Source: Gadus chalcogrammus (lineage: Eukaryota > Chordata > Actinopteri > Gadiformes > Gadidae). From it: 64,000 nt of DNA. Below the pieces are notes generated by a model. The model was not told where the DNA came from, ran no database searches, and was given only the letters and a program-made list of their open reading frames with translations. Position numbers and translations under genes: made by a program. The stretch spans positions 1,329,159 through 1,393,158 of the forward strand of contig NC_079426.1 of the NCBI RefSeq assembly GCF_026213295.1. The letters are read 5' to 3'. Positions 1-10,455 of the stretch are shown piece after piece (positions within the stretch are counted from its first letter, which is position 1; every line of letters begins with the position of its first letter).

Positions 1-107
1 ACCCGCCCCTCTCCATGTTGCTATGGCCACAGCCGGATGTGCAGCCCTTGGAGTGATGGGGAGGTGCGGGGTCCGCCTCTGTGATCTCCCTCCCGGGGGG
101 CTTCTGG

Positions 108-232
108 GAAGCCATGAAGGCCACAAACTGGCCCTAGAATGGCGCGGTAAAAGGGCTAAACCGCACGGTTTCCGTGCGGTTTAGCCCTTTTACCGCGCCA
201 TTCTAGGGCCAGTTTGTGGCCTTCTTGGCTTT
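108..232. repeat. Perfect 52-bp-arm palindrome
   Basis: Positions 117-168 and 172-223 are exact reverse complements separated by a three-base TTT loop. With one mismatch the match extends outward to about 108-232. The arms are GC-rich and unique in the window. This could be a foldback or MITE-type element, or a fold-back assembly or cloning artefact. No coding potential is supported here. Confidence 0.9.
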
Positions 233-646
233 CCATATCTGAGCAGCATTCACCGGGGTTAAGGTTGATGCCACCCCCCCCCCCCCCACTGTGTTAAAGG
301 GGATCTCCAGCAGTGCGGTGCCGAAAGGGAATCCATGGCTGCTGCCTTCTACAGATGGACACTGGTGAGCCGCATCAGACACCACTCAGAGCAGGAACCC
401 CTGCATACAGTGTGCTGGGTTAATTAACCACGACCGCAGGGCGAAGGCCTCTGCAAAGGTAATGCATCATGTTTCTGCTGGGTCTGCCTTTTTCTGTGAC
501 CGGTGGCGTGTCTTTAATGATTAAACATAATGAAGCGTGTATAGTTGGAAACAGGGTGATAGGGAGGGTGTAGCTCAGGATGTGACGCAAGGTAGAGCGG
601 GATGATCAAATCATTTTCACAGCATGTACACACACATATACAGACA

Positions 647-647
<1 letters not shown>

Positions 648-739
<92 letters not shown>
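648..739. repeat. (CA)n microsatellite
   Basis: A nearly pure CA run of about 90 bases, preceded by a short imperfect CA/TA/GACA stretch. The His-Thr or Cys-Val frames that cross it are artefacts of the repeat. Confidence 0.98.
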
Positions 740-741
<2 letters not shown>

Positions 742-1500
742 GTGTTTACATCAAATGGTGCAACGTGTCAAACTGTTGAGGGCTGCTGCTGGCCTTTGCA
801 TATGTCGATCCTTTACACTCCATTTGTATGCAAGGCAGCCAAAGAGGACCTCACCTTTTCCCTTCCCGTATTTTGGGACCACTAAGCAATTTTGTAAGCA
901 GTGATTAAAAGCCCAAATCGTGATGATACTGAAAAATAGCTCTGTCAAATGCATCTTGTGTAATTCATTACATTGAATAATGTAATTTCATCTAATAAAT
1001 TGTCTAATTGAATAGATGCCCTTACTAGTAATGTAAAAATAACATCTTGTACGCAATGAACATTTATGAAAACAACTACCTTATTGGCCTATTTATTAAA
1101 TGATAGGCCTGTTGATAGCACATACACACACAGCTTTTTCTGAATCAAGGTTATGGCTACCAGTATACTGCTTATTGAACACCAGAGGGCAGGCAATGTC
1201 AAAAAAACGCTTACGTGTAGCAATACACGTCCTTCTTCATTATCAAGAACCCTTTTATATGGAACTGTTTTGTATGAAAGCCAGTTGAAGGTATTTTTTA
1301 TTCTGCCAGCAATGATGGCGATCATACTTTTCAGCAATTATGGATCCTTTGTGTTGATCTAGCAATATATGGTCGTTATGGAGGCATGGTGAGCTGGGCG
1401 TTATTGCAAGTAACACACTTTTTAGTAAATTAATGACTGGCACTAAAGAGAAGAAAATTATAGATAAATAGAAAGAATAAAAAACCATCATAACACACAT
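740..1500. other. AT-rich intergenic sequence without recognisable gene
   Basis: Short frames on both strands are interrupted and show no domain. I see no splice-consistent exon, repeat family or RNA gene. Confidence 0.5.
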
Positions 1501-1508
1501 ACATAAAC

Positions 1509-1611
<103 letters not shown>

Positions 1612-1645
1612 TTCTCAGCCTCACAGACGGACTAACTTATTTTTT

Positions 1646-1900
1646 ACCTTATTGTAAAGTGTTACCCAGGGGTAACACTTTGGGTAACACCCTGGGTAAC
1701 ACTTTACAATAAGGTACGCAACGCGGGTAGTTACTGAGGAATTAATGAGTAACGAATGACGACCAGGGCCCTAACTGGGGCCCTGGTCGTGCACTCACAC
1801 TAGGCCATCTGGCCGTGGCCGTTGGCCGTTTTCACACCTAACCGTGCTCAAATGGCCCCATTGTTCTCTGGCCTGCACTCACACTAGGCCACGTGACAGT
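1646..1900. mobile_element. Foldback (MITE-like) element remnants
   Basis: Positions 1646-1671 and 1690-1715 form a 26-bp inverted repeat containing the TTGTAAAGTGTTACCC motif. It is followed by a second inverted pair at 1759-1771 and 1778-1790 (ACGACCAGGGCCC and its complement). The phrase CACTCACACTAGGCCA occurs near 1794 and again near 1875. Nested inverted repeats without coding capacity suggest non-autonomous DNA transposon ends. The family is not identified. Confidence 0.55.
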
Positions 1901-2229
1901 TATTCAGTAACTATTGAGGAGTTACTATTGAATAGACTATAGACTGAAGATACTGTATTCATTAATCATTCTGTGAATTAGCAAACTGACCAATTTATTA
2001 TGAAAGCAACTGAATTTTCCAGGGATTTCACAATTAGTTATTAAATTAACAGGGCACGGACGGGATGATTGTCATATCTTAATGTCAAAAGTGGTTGCAT
2101 TAGTAATGTTAAATCTTAAAAGCAATTGTCCCCCGCTGCAGGGCACGCTTTAAACCTGCCGCCCTTGGTTCCAAGCGCTGTCGAGGGCTGGCTTGGGTCC
2201 CACACCGGATCGACTGGTAGGGCTGGATC

Positions 2230-2560
2230 GGACTGATGAGTTGTTACTCATTCACAAACCATTCTTTCACCAGTAGTAAAGCTACTGGTGAAAGCCCGGG
2301 AAGCCCGGGATCCGGCCGGAGACCCCGCCCCCCCCCCCCCTCCGGGTCTACAAGGGCCTCAGAGGGGTCCTCCGGCCCCCCCACAGCCTCCACATGGGGA
2401 GGCTGTTGCCCTGTGGTGGTCCTCCACCTCTTGGAGGGGCTTGGGCCTTCCTCGGGATCCTCTCTGCTCCTCTGCCCCCTCACTAGCCCTCCGCACACGG
2501 AGCACACTAGCTCACTCAGAGCAGGACTTTCACTTCCCTAAACATGTTATCTGTGATAGA
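2230..2560. repeat. GC-rich module block, copy 1 (no kinase core)
   Basis: This block of poly-C, CCTCAGAGGGGTCCTCCGG and CTCCACCTCTTGGAGGGG recurs at about 17900, 24370, 38810 and 49070, where it lies next to PIM kinase exons. Here the kinase exons are absent. On the minus strand it reads as a frame with a Ser-Arg-Glu-Asp-Pro-Glu-Glu segment that might be a PIM-like N-terminal exon. That is only a suggestion. Upstream, 1900-2230 shows nothing recognisable. Confidence 0.5.
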
Positions 2561-2610
2561 GCTCCTCAGTGTTTCTATATACCGCCCCTCCCTCTGAACG
2601 TCCGCGGGGC

Positions 2611-2919
2611 GTCCGGGGGCTACTGGTTAAGGAGGTGGACCGGTAACCGGAGGGTGTCCAGGTCAAATCACCCCCGTGTGTGTGTGTGCCCCCGTGTGTG
2701 TGTGTGCCCCCGTGTGTGTGTGTGCCCCCGTGTGTGTGTGTGCCCCCGTGTGTGTGTGTGCCCCCGTGTGTGTGTGTGTGCCCCCGTGTGTGTGTGTGCC
2801 CCCGTGTGTGTGGACGAGGTCACTCCTCTGTGTGTGCGTGTTCACCAGCTCCCGGACGGGTCAAGAGCAGAGAGAGAGAATAAAGGATACCTTAACTTAA
2901 CTTAACTTAACTTAACTTC
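2611..2919 (+). mobile_element. tRNA-derived SINE, internally deleted
   Basis: The 5' part has the tRNA-like CTACTGGTTAAGGAGGTGGA segment seen in the fuller copies. The B box is damaged here (GGTGTCCAGGTCAAATC). The middle is replaced by CCCCGTGTGTGTGTGTG repeats (about 2666-2812). The 3' end keeps the SINE tail of CTTAA repeats (2891-2919). Confidence 0.7.
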
Positions 2920-3120
2920 ATTTAAATCTGAGGAATATGCTTCCAATGTTCTAAATGGGCCGTGGCAACAGATAATCCACAACAATATTAAAAACAATAA
3001 TTGTAATTGTTGACACACTTGAACATCTTTGCAAACACACACATTCGCGCAAACACACACGCGTGCATGCGCACACACACAAACAGACACATCACACACC
3101 ACTTCTTAGCAGCGATGACT

Positions 3121-3395
3121 TAGCCTGGCTAGTGCCAGACCGAGCTCAATCATAGATCTGTCTTCAGCACAAGAGGCGTGATCGACGGGCCTAGTTCAAA
3201 TGACACTTTACGCAACTGGCTGCTTGTCGTCATTGTGTTAAATCAGCCAATAGCGCGTCAGGGGGAAAAGCCAGCTTGGTGATTGGCTCCCGCAAAAAAT
3301 TATCGGAAGCAGAAAGAAATGTATTGTTCTTCTCCAGACCCTTCTGCAGAATACAAAAAGGCGAATTCAAAGCGCCGGCAGAATGGGCGATGACA
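3121..3395. mobile_element. Unclassified interspersed element, copy a
   Basis: Begins TAGCCTGGCTAGTGCCAGACC and contains GATTGGCTCCCGCAAAAA. It is related to the elements at 4676-4957 and 19926-20204. It has no coding capacity. Family assignment needs a repeat library. Confidence 0.6.
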
Positions 3396-3455
3396 TAGCG
3401 ATGACTCGCTCTTCCTCGGACACAAAGCGCTGGTGCTGTTATCACGGCTCGTCAG

Positions 3456-3738
3456 AAACACATGTACTGGAGGTCCTCATTCAGGCTCAGATGAAAGCCG
3501 TGGAGGGCAGTAAAAGAATCCAAAGGTTCCCGGTGAATGGCAGGTATTTACTGAACAGAATCCCTTTACGTCAGAAGAGAACAACTAGCTCCGCTAACGT
3601 CAGTGCTTGGGGCTTTTTTTGTTGCTGGACAGCAAACCCAAGGCCTTGGAGCGCGACGTCACAGAGATGGACCCTGCACTCCGGTTAATGCTGCAGGAGA
3701 AGGAGAGGGCTGTGAGGACGCTGCAGGAGACTGTGGAG
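3456..3738 (+). pseudogene. Two-exon fragment of an unrecognised coiled-coil gene, copy 1
   Basis: Exon X (3456-3543) follows GCTCGTCAG and ends CAG|GTATTT. Exon Y (3633-3738) follows GCTGGACAG and ends GAG|GTATAC. Splicing gives an open frame across the junction (Asn-Gly-Ser-Lys-Pro-Lys), and exon Y encodes a charged helical stretch (LMLQEKERAVRTLQETVE) typical of a coiled coil. I do not recognise the parent gene. No further exons follow: a CA microsatellite begins about 18 bases after the exon Y donor. The same pieces recur near 18785, 33494, 44074 and 57792, so these are probably duplicated relics. Confidence 0.55.
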
Positions 3739-3755
3739 GTATACTCACAGGCATG

Positions 3756-3756
<1 letters not shown>

Positions 3757-3832
<76 letters not shown>
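3757..3832. repeat. (CA)n microsatellite
   Basis: A pure CA run directly after the exon Y donor. The same arrangement occurs in the other modules. Confidence 0.98.
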
Positions 3833-3836
<4 letters not shown>

Positions 3837-3917
3837 CTTCCGGCTCACACACACATCCGGCACAGAGGCCCCACTACTTCCTGTCTGGGACCGGAAGTAG
3901 GCACGATCAAAAGTAGT

Positions 3918-3929
3918 GAAAGTGAAAGT
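3918..3929 (+). promoter_or_regulatory. Canonical IRF-E/ISRE match GAAAGTGAAAGT
   Basis: The 12-mer fits the IRF-binding consensus GAAASYGAAASY exactly. It lies about 1.5 kb beyond the TRIM1 stop. Upstream at about 3872-3898 is an inverted ETS-like pair (ACTTCC ... GGAAGT). The same site is intact at 24922-24933 and 58099-58110, and mutated at about 19264-19274 and 33832-33843. Function is inferred from the motif only. Confidence 0.45.
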
Positions 3930-3934
3930 ATGTG

Positions 3935-4670
3935 ATCTACTACTCACACATGCTCCTCCTCATCTCCACCTTCTCTGTCCTCTCATTGGTCGATCATCCG
4001 CTCCCAACAGCTTCTTCTACTAAAAGTAAACTCTAAAGATCTATGTTCTAAACATGCCAACAGAGAGTTTACAAGGCATTTTCCAATAGCGAGAAATCCA
4101 TAAAGGTTTCGCGTTTCCTGGATTAAGGAGATTATGTTTTAATTTGATTGGATTTATTAGTGAACCATGTTCCTCAAGCCTTGTAAAATCAAAGGGACAC
4201 ATAACATGCAAGGTGTGCAGCTCCCCCAGTGGGAGTTCTGTTGTACTACATCTATTTTAGATTCACCAATCTAAATGGGGTGACCTTTGACATGTGAACA
4301 CACTTAATGCGTAATGTATGACAATAATGAACACAATCCTAGATGTCTCAGAGAGAAGAGTAGAGATGAGAGGAGAGGATGGAGAGGAGAGCTGACAAGA
4401 CAAAGTCACCGTACTCACACGCATGGGGAGTATCTTTACATGTAGTCACTGTGACCTTTGTGTAAGTGTATAACACATGTTGTTGTATATTGGAGATTAA
4501 TTTACTGGTTCATCAACTACAAACTTTTACATTTCTTCAATAATTTCCATCAATCTCGAAATCATCAAAATAAGGGTTTTAGAAGTACATTTTTTTTATT
4601 TTTTGTATTACACTTCTTTTATTACAGAAACAGCATTTATACTGAACACTATTGGACTGGAATGTATCTA
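3935..4670. other. Module spacer with GA-rich tract
   Basis: Conserved non-coding module sequence: a CTCCTCCTCATCTCC stretch, AT-rich blocks and a purine tract (about 4345-4392, AGAGAGAAGAGTAGAG). I find no gene in it. Confidence 0.6.
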
Positions 4671-4675
4671 TTCCC

Positions 4676-4957
4676 TAGCCTGGCTATTGCCAGATCAAGC
4701 TCAATCGTAGATTGCACGTTGGTCTTAAGAAGTTGCTGTCAGTTGCCGTTCTTCAGCACATGGCGTGATCAACGGGCCTAGTTCAACTGACTGTACGCGA
4801 TTGGCTGCTTGCCGTCGCTTCCCTGTCGTCATTGTGTTAAACCAGACACAGGGGAGAAGCCAGCTTGGTGATTGGCTCCCGCAAAAACGTATCGGAAGCA
4901 GAAAGAAATGTATTGCTCTTCTCCATCTCCGGCAGAATGGGTGCGTCTACACAGTCG
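4676..4957. mobile_element. 282-bp interspersed element with 10-bp target duplication
   Basis: The element (TAGCCTGG ... ACAGTCG) is flanked by ATCTATTCCC at 4666-4675 and 4958-4967. Modules of TRIM2 and TRIM9 show the unoccupied site ATCTATTCCCCTG. It is present at the same site in the TRIM3 module (19926-20204) but nowhere else. Class unknown. Confidence 0.75.
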
Positions 4958-5208
4958 ATCTATTCCCCTGAAATGATCCATTACAATGATAATGAAGGCC
5001 GCACATTATAATATTTGACTTTTCTTTTTATTAAAATCACAAGTGTAAGGCATTGGATTGTTTTGTCATTCAATATTTAAATATATATTACATTTTCAAA
5101 TTATTATTCATACACATAAATCCTCTGAACATTTTCCACGTAACTGCAAAAAAAATTATATCTTTAAACATGTAAAAGAAATAAAGGGAAAACAGACACA
5201 TAAATGGA

Positions 5209-5244
5209 GTGTAATATAACCCTTTATATAGGGTTATATTACAC
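5209..5244. repeat. Conserved 3'-flank hairpin
   Basis: GTGTAATATAACCCT (5209-5223) pairs perfectly with 5230-5244 over a six-base loop, about 150 bases beyond the TRIM1 stop. Equivalent hairpins lie in the 3' flank of TRIM3-TRIM9, some with mismatches. It could shape the transcript 3' end or be an old element footprint. Confidence 0.6.
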
Positions 5245-5364
5245 AATATTACACAACTATTCTCCTCGTTAAATGACAGCAGTATGACATTAATATCCGA
5301 GATTTCAAATAGCAGAGATTCTAATTATATTCTAATTCAGGAAACAACATTAGTTGTTTTGGTC

Positions 5365-5387
5365 GTTTGATTATTTTATTATCAAAC
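5365..5387 (-). promoter_or_regulatory. Stem-loop and AATAAA just after the TRIM1 stop
   Basis: GTTTGAT (5365-5371) pairs with ATCAAAC (5381-5387), and the minus strand reads AATAAA at 5380-5375, about 15 bases past the stop. A second conserved AATAAA-type signal lies near 5025-5032. Either could direct polyadenylation; the first would leave an extremely short 3'UTR. The block is repeated after all copies, though altered after TRIM5. Confidence 0.4.
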
Positions 5388-5394
5388 AAAGGTC

Positions 5395-7020
5395 CTAGTC
5401 TGTTTGATTGACAGGTGAGATGATCAGGGGGGCAGAGTTTCTACCTTCTTCATGTAAATGTGGACTGAGGAGTGGATAGAGAGGCTCAGTGAAGGTGCAG
5501 CCAGTAGCAGAGTAGATATGAACCCTGGCTTCCACATCATAGAAGGAGAGCAGACCCTCATCATAATCAACAAACACCCCCACCTTCTGGAGCTCAGCTC
5601 TCAGTGGGAGACGGACAGGAGGGCTATCATTAAATAACAACCCATCCTTGTCGTAGTAAAGAGTCCAGTAACCCGTCTCAGGGGTCCGCACTGTCCCACC
5701 TTTTCTGCCGATGGACTCTCTGGCCACTCCTAACCCCCATCCAGTCTTGTCTTTAACCTGGACCTCAAAGTAAAATCTCCCTGAGGAGAAGCTCTGCCTC
5801 GTGAGAACAAATGTATTGTATGTAAATCTCTTAGGGTTGTCTGGGAGTTCCTTCTCTTCATCTCCATCATGTACTTGTTTCCCATCCTCAGACAGGATGA
5901 GACTGGGATGAGCTGTATCAGGATCCAGAGTCACATCTACTTCATACTGCTGGACCCTCTTCAGTTCAGAATCACCAGGCAGCTTCTTCATCTCCATGTT
6001 CAGTGTCTCCTCCAGCTGATCCAGGGATCTCCTCAAGGTCCCTACGTATGACGGAGGTCGGACCTCCACCGTGGTCCAGTCCCTGGTGGGTGGAGGATCC
6101 TTCAGGGATCTGAAGGTCTGGAGGAAGTGGAGGTGGTCTTCAGTGTGTGAGAGCCGCTTCACCTCTGAGCTTCTATTGGTCAGATCTTCTATTTCCTGCT
6201 CCAGCTCTTTGATGAGGTCTTCAGCTCGTTTCACTGTGGATTTCAGTTTCTCTTTCACCGTTTGGTTGAATTCATCCCGGCCCTTTTCAACACAGCCTAT
6301 CAGAGCAGTGAAGACCTGCCCACCTTGGGCTATCTCTCTGTCTGCGTCTTTGTTGCTCAGTTCCACTGTGTCTTTGATCTCCTTAATCTTTTGTTTTCTC
6401 TCCTGGATCTTCTGCGGAACGTCACTCACCGTCTTCCCCAGCAGGGCCGTCTTCACTTCATATTCCTCCTTTAGAGGTACAACAGGATGGGACTTGTGGT
6501 CTGTCACTGTGCACAACAGACACACACACACCTGTTCAGTCTGGCAGAAGAGCTCCAGAAGTCGTTCGTGTTTCTTACACATCCTGTCTTCCAGACAGTC
6601 CATAGGCTCGACCAGCCGATGTTTCTTCAGGCGAGCGACTCTCTGATGTGGCTCCAGGTGGGTTTGGCAGTAAGAGGTAAAACACATTAGGCAGGACTTC
6701 ACAGCCTTCAGCTGGGTCCCAGTACAGACGTCACAGGGAACTTCTCCTGGTTCAACACAAGGCTGCTCTTTTACTCGTACGGTTGTTCTAAACTGAGCAG
6801 CCAGCTCTGATAAGAAGGTATTGACCCGTAAATCAGGTCTTGTATGGAAAATCTCGTTGCAAATAGGACATTTGTACTGGACTTGTTCATCCCAGAACTT
6901 TGTAATACAGGTTCTGCAGAAGTTGTGTCCACATGTGGTGGTAACTGGACTGTTGAACACATCCAGACAGATGGAACATGAAAAGTTCTCTTCAGACCAG
7001 GAAGTCTTAGCACAGGCCAT
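5395..7020 (-). CDS. TRIM1: bloodthirsty-type TRIM E3 ubiquitin ligase
   Basis: A 541-residue single-frame protein with full TRIM layout. The C3HC4 RING has ligands C15, C18, C30, H32, C35, C38, C51 and C54. A B-box-1-like zinc motif spans about 96-134 and B-box 2 spans 148-178 (C148, H151, C159, C167, C170, H175, H178). A coiled coil covers about 186-345 and PRY-SPRY 357-541 (LDP near 365, GRFYFEVQV at 414-422, VDYDEGLLSFYDVEA near 484). By family knowledge this is a RING-type ubiquitin E3 that dimerises through its coiled coil and binds a target by SPRY, often in antiviral responses. The target is unknown. The ATG is in good context (GGAATGG) and follows a predicted 104-bp 5'UTR intron (7023-7126). 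The closest named group I recognise is the teleost btr family; the exact orthologue is unassigned. Unique to this copy: G438 instead of D. Confidence 0.93.
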   Translation of the reverse strand: MACAKTSWSEENFSCSICLDVFNSPVTTTCGHNFCRTCITKFWDEQVQYKCPICNEIFHTRPDLRVNTFLSELAAQFRTTVRVKEQPCVEPGEVPCDVCTGTQLKAVKSCLMCFTSYCQTHLEPHQRVARLKKHRLVEPMDCLEDRMCKKHERLLELFCQTEQVCVCLLCTVTDHKSHPVVPLKEEYEVKTALLGKTVSDVPQKIQERKQKIKEIKDTVELSNKDADREIAQGGQVFTALIGCVEKGRDEFNQTVKEKLKSTVKRAEDLIKELEQEIEDLTNRSSEVKRLSHTEDHLHFLQTFRSLKDPPPTRDWTTVEVRPPSYVGTLRRSLDQLEETLNMEMKKLPGDSELKRVQQYEVDVTLDPDTAHPSLILSEDGKQVHDGDEEKELPDNPKRFTYNTFVLTRQSFSSGRFYFEVQVKDKTGWGLGVARESIGRKGGTVRTPETGYWTLYYDKDGLLFNDSPPVRLPLRAELQKVGVFVDYDEGLLSFYDVEARVHIYSATGCTFTEPLYPLLSPHLHEEGRNSAPLIISPVNQTD

Positions 7021-7126
7021 TCCTAGACACAGAGGACAAGGTTCATGTATTGAGCAATTATAGATTTCTAATTCGATAACGGGAACAGAGGATTTAACTT
7101 TCTCAAAGTTGTGCTGTTTTACTTAC

Positions 7127-7300
7127 TTGTTCTTACAGTCAGACTTTTTGTTCCAAAATGCGTTTTATTTTTCTCCTGAACGGTTGAACAGCTTCGACGT
7201 GGGTTGCTTTGGTTTCGTTTCCTCAATATGACGTCCTCTCCTCCCCTAACACATGGCTCCTCCCTTAACCCTTGGCTCCGCCCCCATGAACACACTCAGA
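7127..7300 (-). promoter_or_regulatory. TRIM1 promoter and 5'UTR exon region
   Basis: The minus strand reads ACAA|GTAAGT at 7127/7126, a 5'UTR donor. Upstream are GTTTCGTTTCC (7212-7222), TGACGTCC (7229-7236), CTCCTCCC-type repeats and GGCTCCGCCCCC (7274-7285, GC box). On the minus strand the first element is GGAAACGAAAC, ISRE-like but with 5 rather than 6 bases between GAAA starts. The whole block is conserved in every copy, supporting a promoter role. Confidence 0.55.
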
Positions 7301-7379
7301 CTTTGGTGCATTCACGTCTGTGTAGGCTACTTCAATGCGTTGATGTTTTCTCTTCTTTGCGGCATTGAAATATGTTCAA

Positions 7380-7756
7380 CCTTAAAAAGATTGGACACAG
7401 AGAGCCCGGGAAAAAAATAAACTTTTTTATTCAGTGGTGAGTTGTGTTGCGACTAACTGAGTAAGAGCTGTAAGAATACATTTGACTTGATTTTGACTGT
7501 GCCTAGTATTTTCTCCACAGTCTAAAAAACACGAAACAAACGGAGAAGGGAGGGGGCGTGGGAGCAACTGTTAGGGCGCACCGAAACCGTCACCGTAGTA
7601 TCCACGGCAAGGCAATGCACGGCAGTTAATTCCACTGAATTAAAAATAGGTTTACCTAGAAAATTCACCAATTATAAGATGGAAGATTTACTGTATTGTT
7701 AATAAAAGTATGGTGGGGATCGCGTGGAGCAGCAACATGTGAGAACTGTGACTCAA
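7380..7756. other. Distal upstream module sequence
   Basis: Contains the recurrent blocks AGGTTTACCTAGAAAATTC and GGTGGGGATCGCGTGGAGCAG, found upstream of most TRIM copies. No gene is visible. Confidence 0.5.
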
Positions 7757-8580
7757 AAAGTTCTCTTCAGACCAGGAAGTGTTAGCACAGGCCATTCCTA
7801 GAAACAGACGACAAGGTTTATGTATTGAGCAATTATAGATCATTATTTCATATTAAGTTAACACTGGCAGTTTAAAAAGGCTTGGCTCCAGACTTTAACC
7901 TCATAAAACCACCAAGTCATGTGACTCGGGGTTGGGCAGAAGAACCAGACCGACGAGTTCACCTTCAGTCAGAGCCAACTAACACTTACAGCAACGCGGA
8001 AGTTAATTCCACTGAATTAAAAATAGTTTTACCTAGAAAATTCACAAAGTATAAGATGGAAGACTTACTGTATTGTTTATAACAGTATGGTGGCGATATA
8101 ACCTCACCCCCCCCATCCTGATACAAATATTCTTTCACATGTCATATTAAAGTACTTAATAACTGTATGGAGAAATCTAAATGCATGATATTAGTGATAA
8201 TGAAGTCTTAATATCAAGAGAGAAATGAATAAAAATCCAAACTCAAGATAATAAACTCAAGGTTTATGCATTGAGCAATTATAGATTTCTAATTCAATGA
8301 CAGGAAGAGAGGTTTTAACTACGCCTCAAAGTTGTGTGCTTTAACTTACCTAGTTGATCTGTCAGACTATTTGTTCCAAATTTTTTCTCCTGAAAGAGAG
8401 AACTGCTTCCACGTCGGTTGGCTTTGGTCTCTATGAACCTTAAGTTTCGTTTCCTGAACAAGACGTCCTCTCCGTACCACCTGGCTCCTCCCCTAACACC
8501 CGGCTCCTCCCCTAACACCAGGCTCCTCCCCAAACACCAGGCTCCTCCCCTAACACCTGGCTCCCCTGCCAGGAGAAGAT
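7757..8580 (-). pseudogene. Relic of a lost TRIM copy: promoter, 5'UTR intron and 13 codons
   Basis: Positions 7795 down to about 7757 encode MACANTSWSEENF, the TRIM start, and then stop matching: the rest of the gene is gone. On its 5' side are the acceptor (CTAG), a roughly 552-bp 5'UTR intron, a donor CTAG|GTAAGT at 8350/8349, GTTTCGTTTCC (8454-8464) and at least five CTCCTCCCCTAACACC-type 19-bp repeats. The layout matches TRIM4, which also has the long intron form. It is a non-coding leftover with an intact-looking promoter. Confidence 0.75.
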
Positions 8581-8799
8581 CCCCTGCCAGGGGAGATCCC
8601 CTGCCTCCTCAGAGCCCTCAGCACCACACGCGACGCCACAATAAGAGCTACTCCATCCACGTTTATCTATTGTATATATTTTAACAGTCTGCTGGATTAT
8701 TATCAGAATAGCACAGACCTTTTGTAACAGTTTACCTCAGTTAAACTCGTCTCTAGCTCTTAAAGTTGAAACTTGGTGAGCGGTGTGTTTCTAACAACC

Positions 8800-9562
8800 T
8801 GGCACTGAACATCACCAAGACCAAGGAACTCATCCTGGACTCCCGACGGAGCAGAGCCCCCCCTGCCCCCCCTGTACATCAACGGTGACGGTGTGGAGCG
8901 AGTCCACGTCCTCTGCTGATCCCTCCTGGTCGGTCCACACCTCGGCGCTGGTCAACAAGGCCCAGCGGCGGCTACACTTCCTGAGGGCGCTCAGGAGGGA
9001 GCATCTAAACACACGGCCGCTGGTGACCTTCCACCGGTCCACCGTCGAGAGCCTGCTGCCCCGCGCTGTGTCAGTGTGGCCCTCAGGCTGCACGGAGGCC
9101 GACAGGAAGAGACTGCAGAGGCAGTCACTGGCCGCCCTCTGCCTTCCTGAAGCACCATCTAGGGCTCCCGCTGTCTAAGCAGGGCCAGAGGCCTCCTGAA
9201 GGACCCCCCCACCCCGGCTACCCTCTCTTCAACCTGTGGCCCTCTGGCAGGCGCTTCAGGTCCATATAGGCCAGAACAAATAGACTCAGGAACAGCTTCT
9301 CTCCCAAAGCTGTCACCATACTGAACTCAGACCTGCACTGATGTTTGTTGTCTGTTTGTGGTCTTTACTGTGTATTCAAGTTTTACGGTGTATTTCAATT
9401 TTTATTTATTTAAATTTTTATTTATTTATATTATATGTTGCTTTTGTATATTATTATATATTGTATATTCAATAACATGTGTGCACTTTTACGGAGCTGC
9501 TCATTGCATTTCGTTGTACTTGGTACAATGACAATAAAGCTTTCTATTCTATTCTATTCTAA
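8800..9562 (+). mobile_element. Non-LTR retrotransposon 3' fragment (Rex1/CR1/L2-like)
   Basis: Degenerate coding sequence resembles the C-terminal part of a fish LINE reverse transcriptase: Asn-Ile-Thr-Lys-Thr-Lys-Glu-Leu near 8806, then ALVNKAQRRLHFLRALRRE in a second frame near 8947. The 3'UTR ends in GACAATAAAGC and short TTCTA repeats (9540-9562), a typical CR1/L2/Rex-type tail. It is 5' truncated and frameshifted, so dead. Confidence 0.75.
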
Positions 9563-10105
9563 AGAAGAAATAAATTGTTTATAACTTAACCTTTTCATCA
9601 GAGTTAAAGACAACACTTTTGTGAATGTAGTGTTATGTAGTATTATATTATTCACGATTTTTCTTTTGTCCTCGATTCTGTGACCTTTATTTTCTTAGTT
9701 ATTATGCTGTTGCATGTCTGAGCCAATAGATGGCAGTGTGGGCTAAATAATGCAGTTCTGAACCACTAAAGTGATGAAAGGAAAAAAGACAGTTTGGATG
9801 AAGGAACTCCCCTTTTTTTGTATTTACACAGTTACTGAAACACATTGGTTTTCAAAGTAAACTATATACGGTAAATATGGAAAATGGATGCTAAAAATGT
9901 GAAGATAAAGTAAAATGAGGAGTCCCGAACTGAGTGTCCCGAACTGAGGGTCTGAGCCTTCGTTTTGAAGGAGATGAAGCTGTTGCACGGCTGCTGCGTG
10001 TTGTCTGAGTGTAGGGGCTGAGGTTTGAGGAGATGATGTACGGTTGATAAAAGCTGCTTGGAGTTACCAGGGCTGTGGTTGATCATGTGGGGGTAGAACC
10101 GGGGC
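9563..10105. other. Intergenic sequence, no gene seen
   Basis: AT-rich, with short interrupted frames only and no repeat shared with other modules. Confidence 0.4.
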
Positions 10106-10455
10106 CGTGTCACTGAGGGGCTCGCTGTAGGCCTTCTGATGTTCCCGCTAGGCTAGTTTGTGAACAGCCGGTCCTGAGTCCTTAAACGCCGCTCCAGGAC
10201 ACGCCCCGTTCTCTTCAGCAGTCGTAGCTCACTGGTGTACCGGGGGGCTGAGCGTGGGAAGGGTCGGTTCTGGGCTGGACTGGGGCATGGCGGTCCAGGA
10301 GGGGGCTGAGGGATGAATTGTAGAGATCCACAGATTCAGTGACTGAAGGGGGGCTGGCAGCGAGAGACGGAGGAGGTCAGTAGTCATGGGGACTGGGTTG
10401 ATGTTTTTAAGGTTCCTGAAACTGATTTGTCTGTTGGGCTTATTGAGGGGGGGGG
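10106..10455 (-). mobile_element. LINE ORF2 linker-region fragment, copy 1
   Basis: The minus strand reads a broken frame including ISFRNLKNINPVPMTTDLL and, after frame changes, a segment ending Ala-Val-His-Lys-Leu-Ala. This resembles the region between endonuclease and reverse transcriptase of fish CR1/L2-type LINEs. It is cut at a poly-G run near 10446. A near-identical piece lies at 43535-43880. Confidence 0.6.

Noticed and set aside
514..904. His-Thr and Cys-Val repeat frames over CA/TG runs, and Arg-Glu frames over CT/GA runs throughout the window
   Set aside because: Translation artefacts of microsatellites and purine tracts.
6071..6646. 191-codon plus-strand frame antisense to the TRIM coiled coil, repeated under most copies
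   Set aside because: It shadows a highly conserved sense frame. Its repetition follows from copy similarity, and it has no domain or start context of its own.
7212..7222. Calling GTTTCGTTTCC a canonical ISRE
   Set aside because: Half-site spacing is five bases, not six, so I describe it only as ISRE-like.
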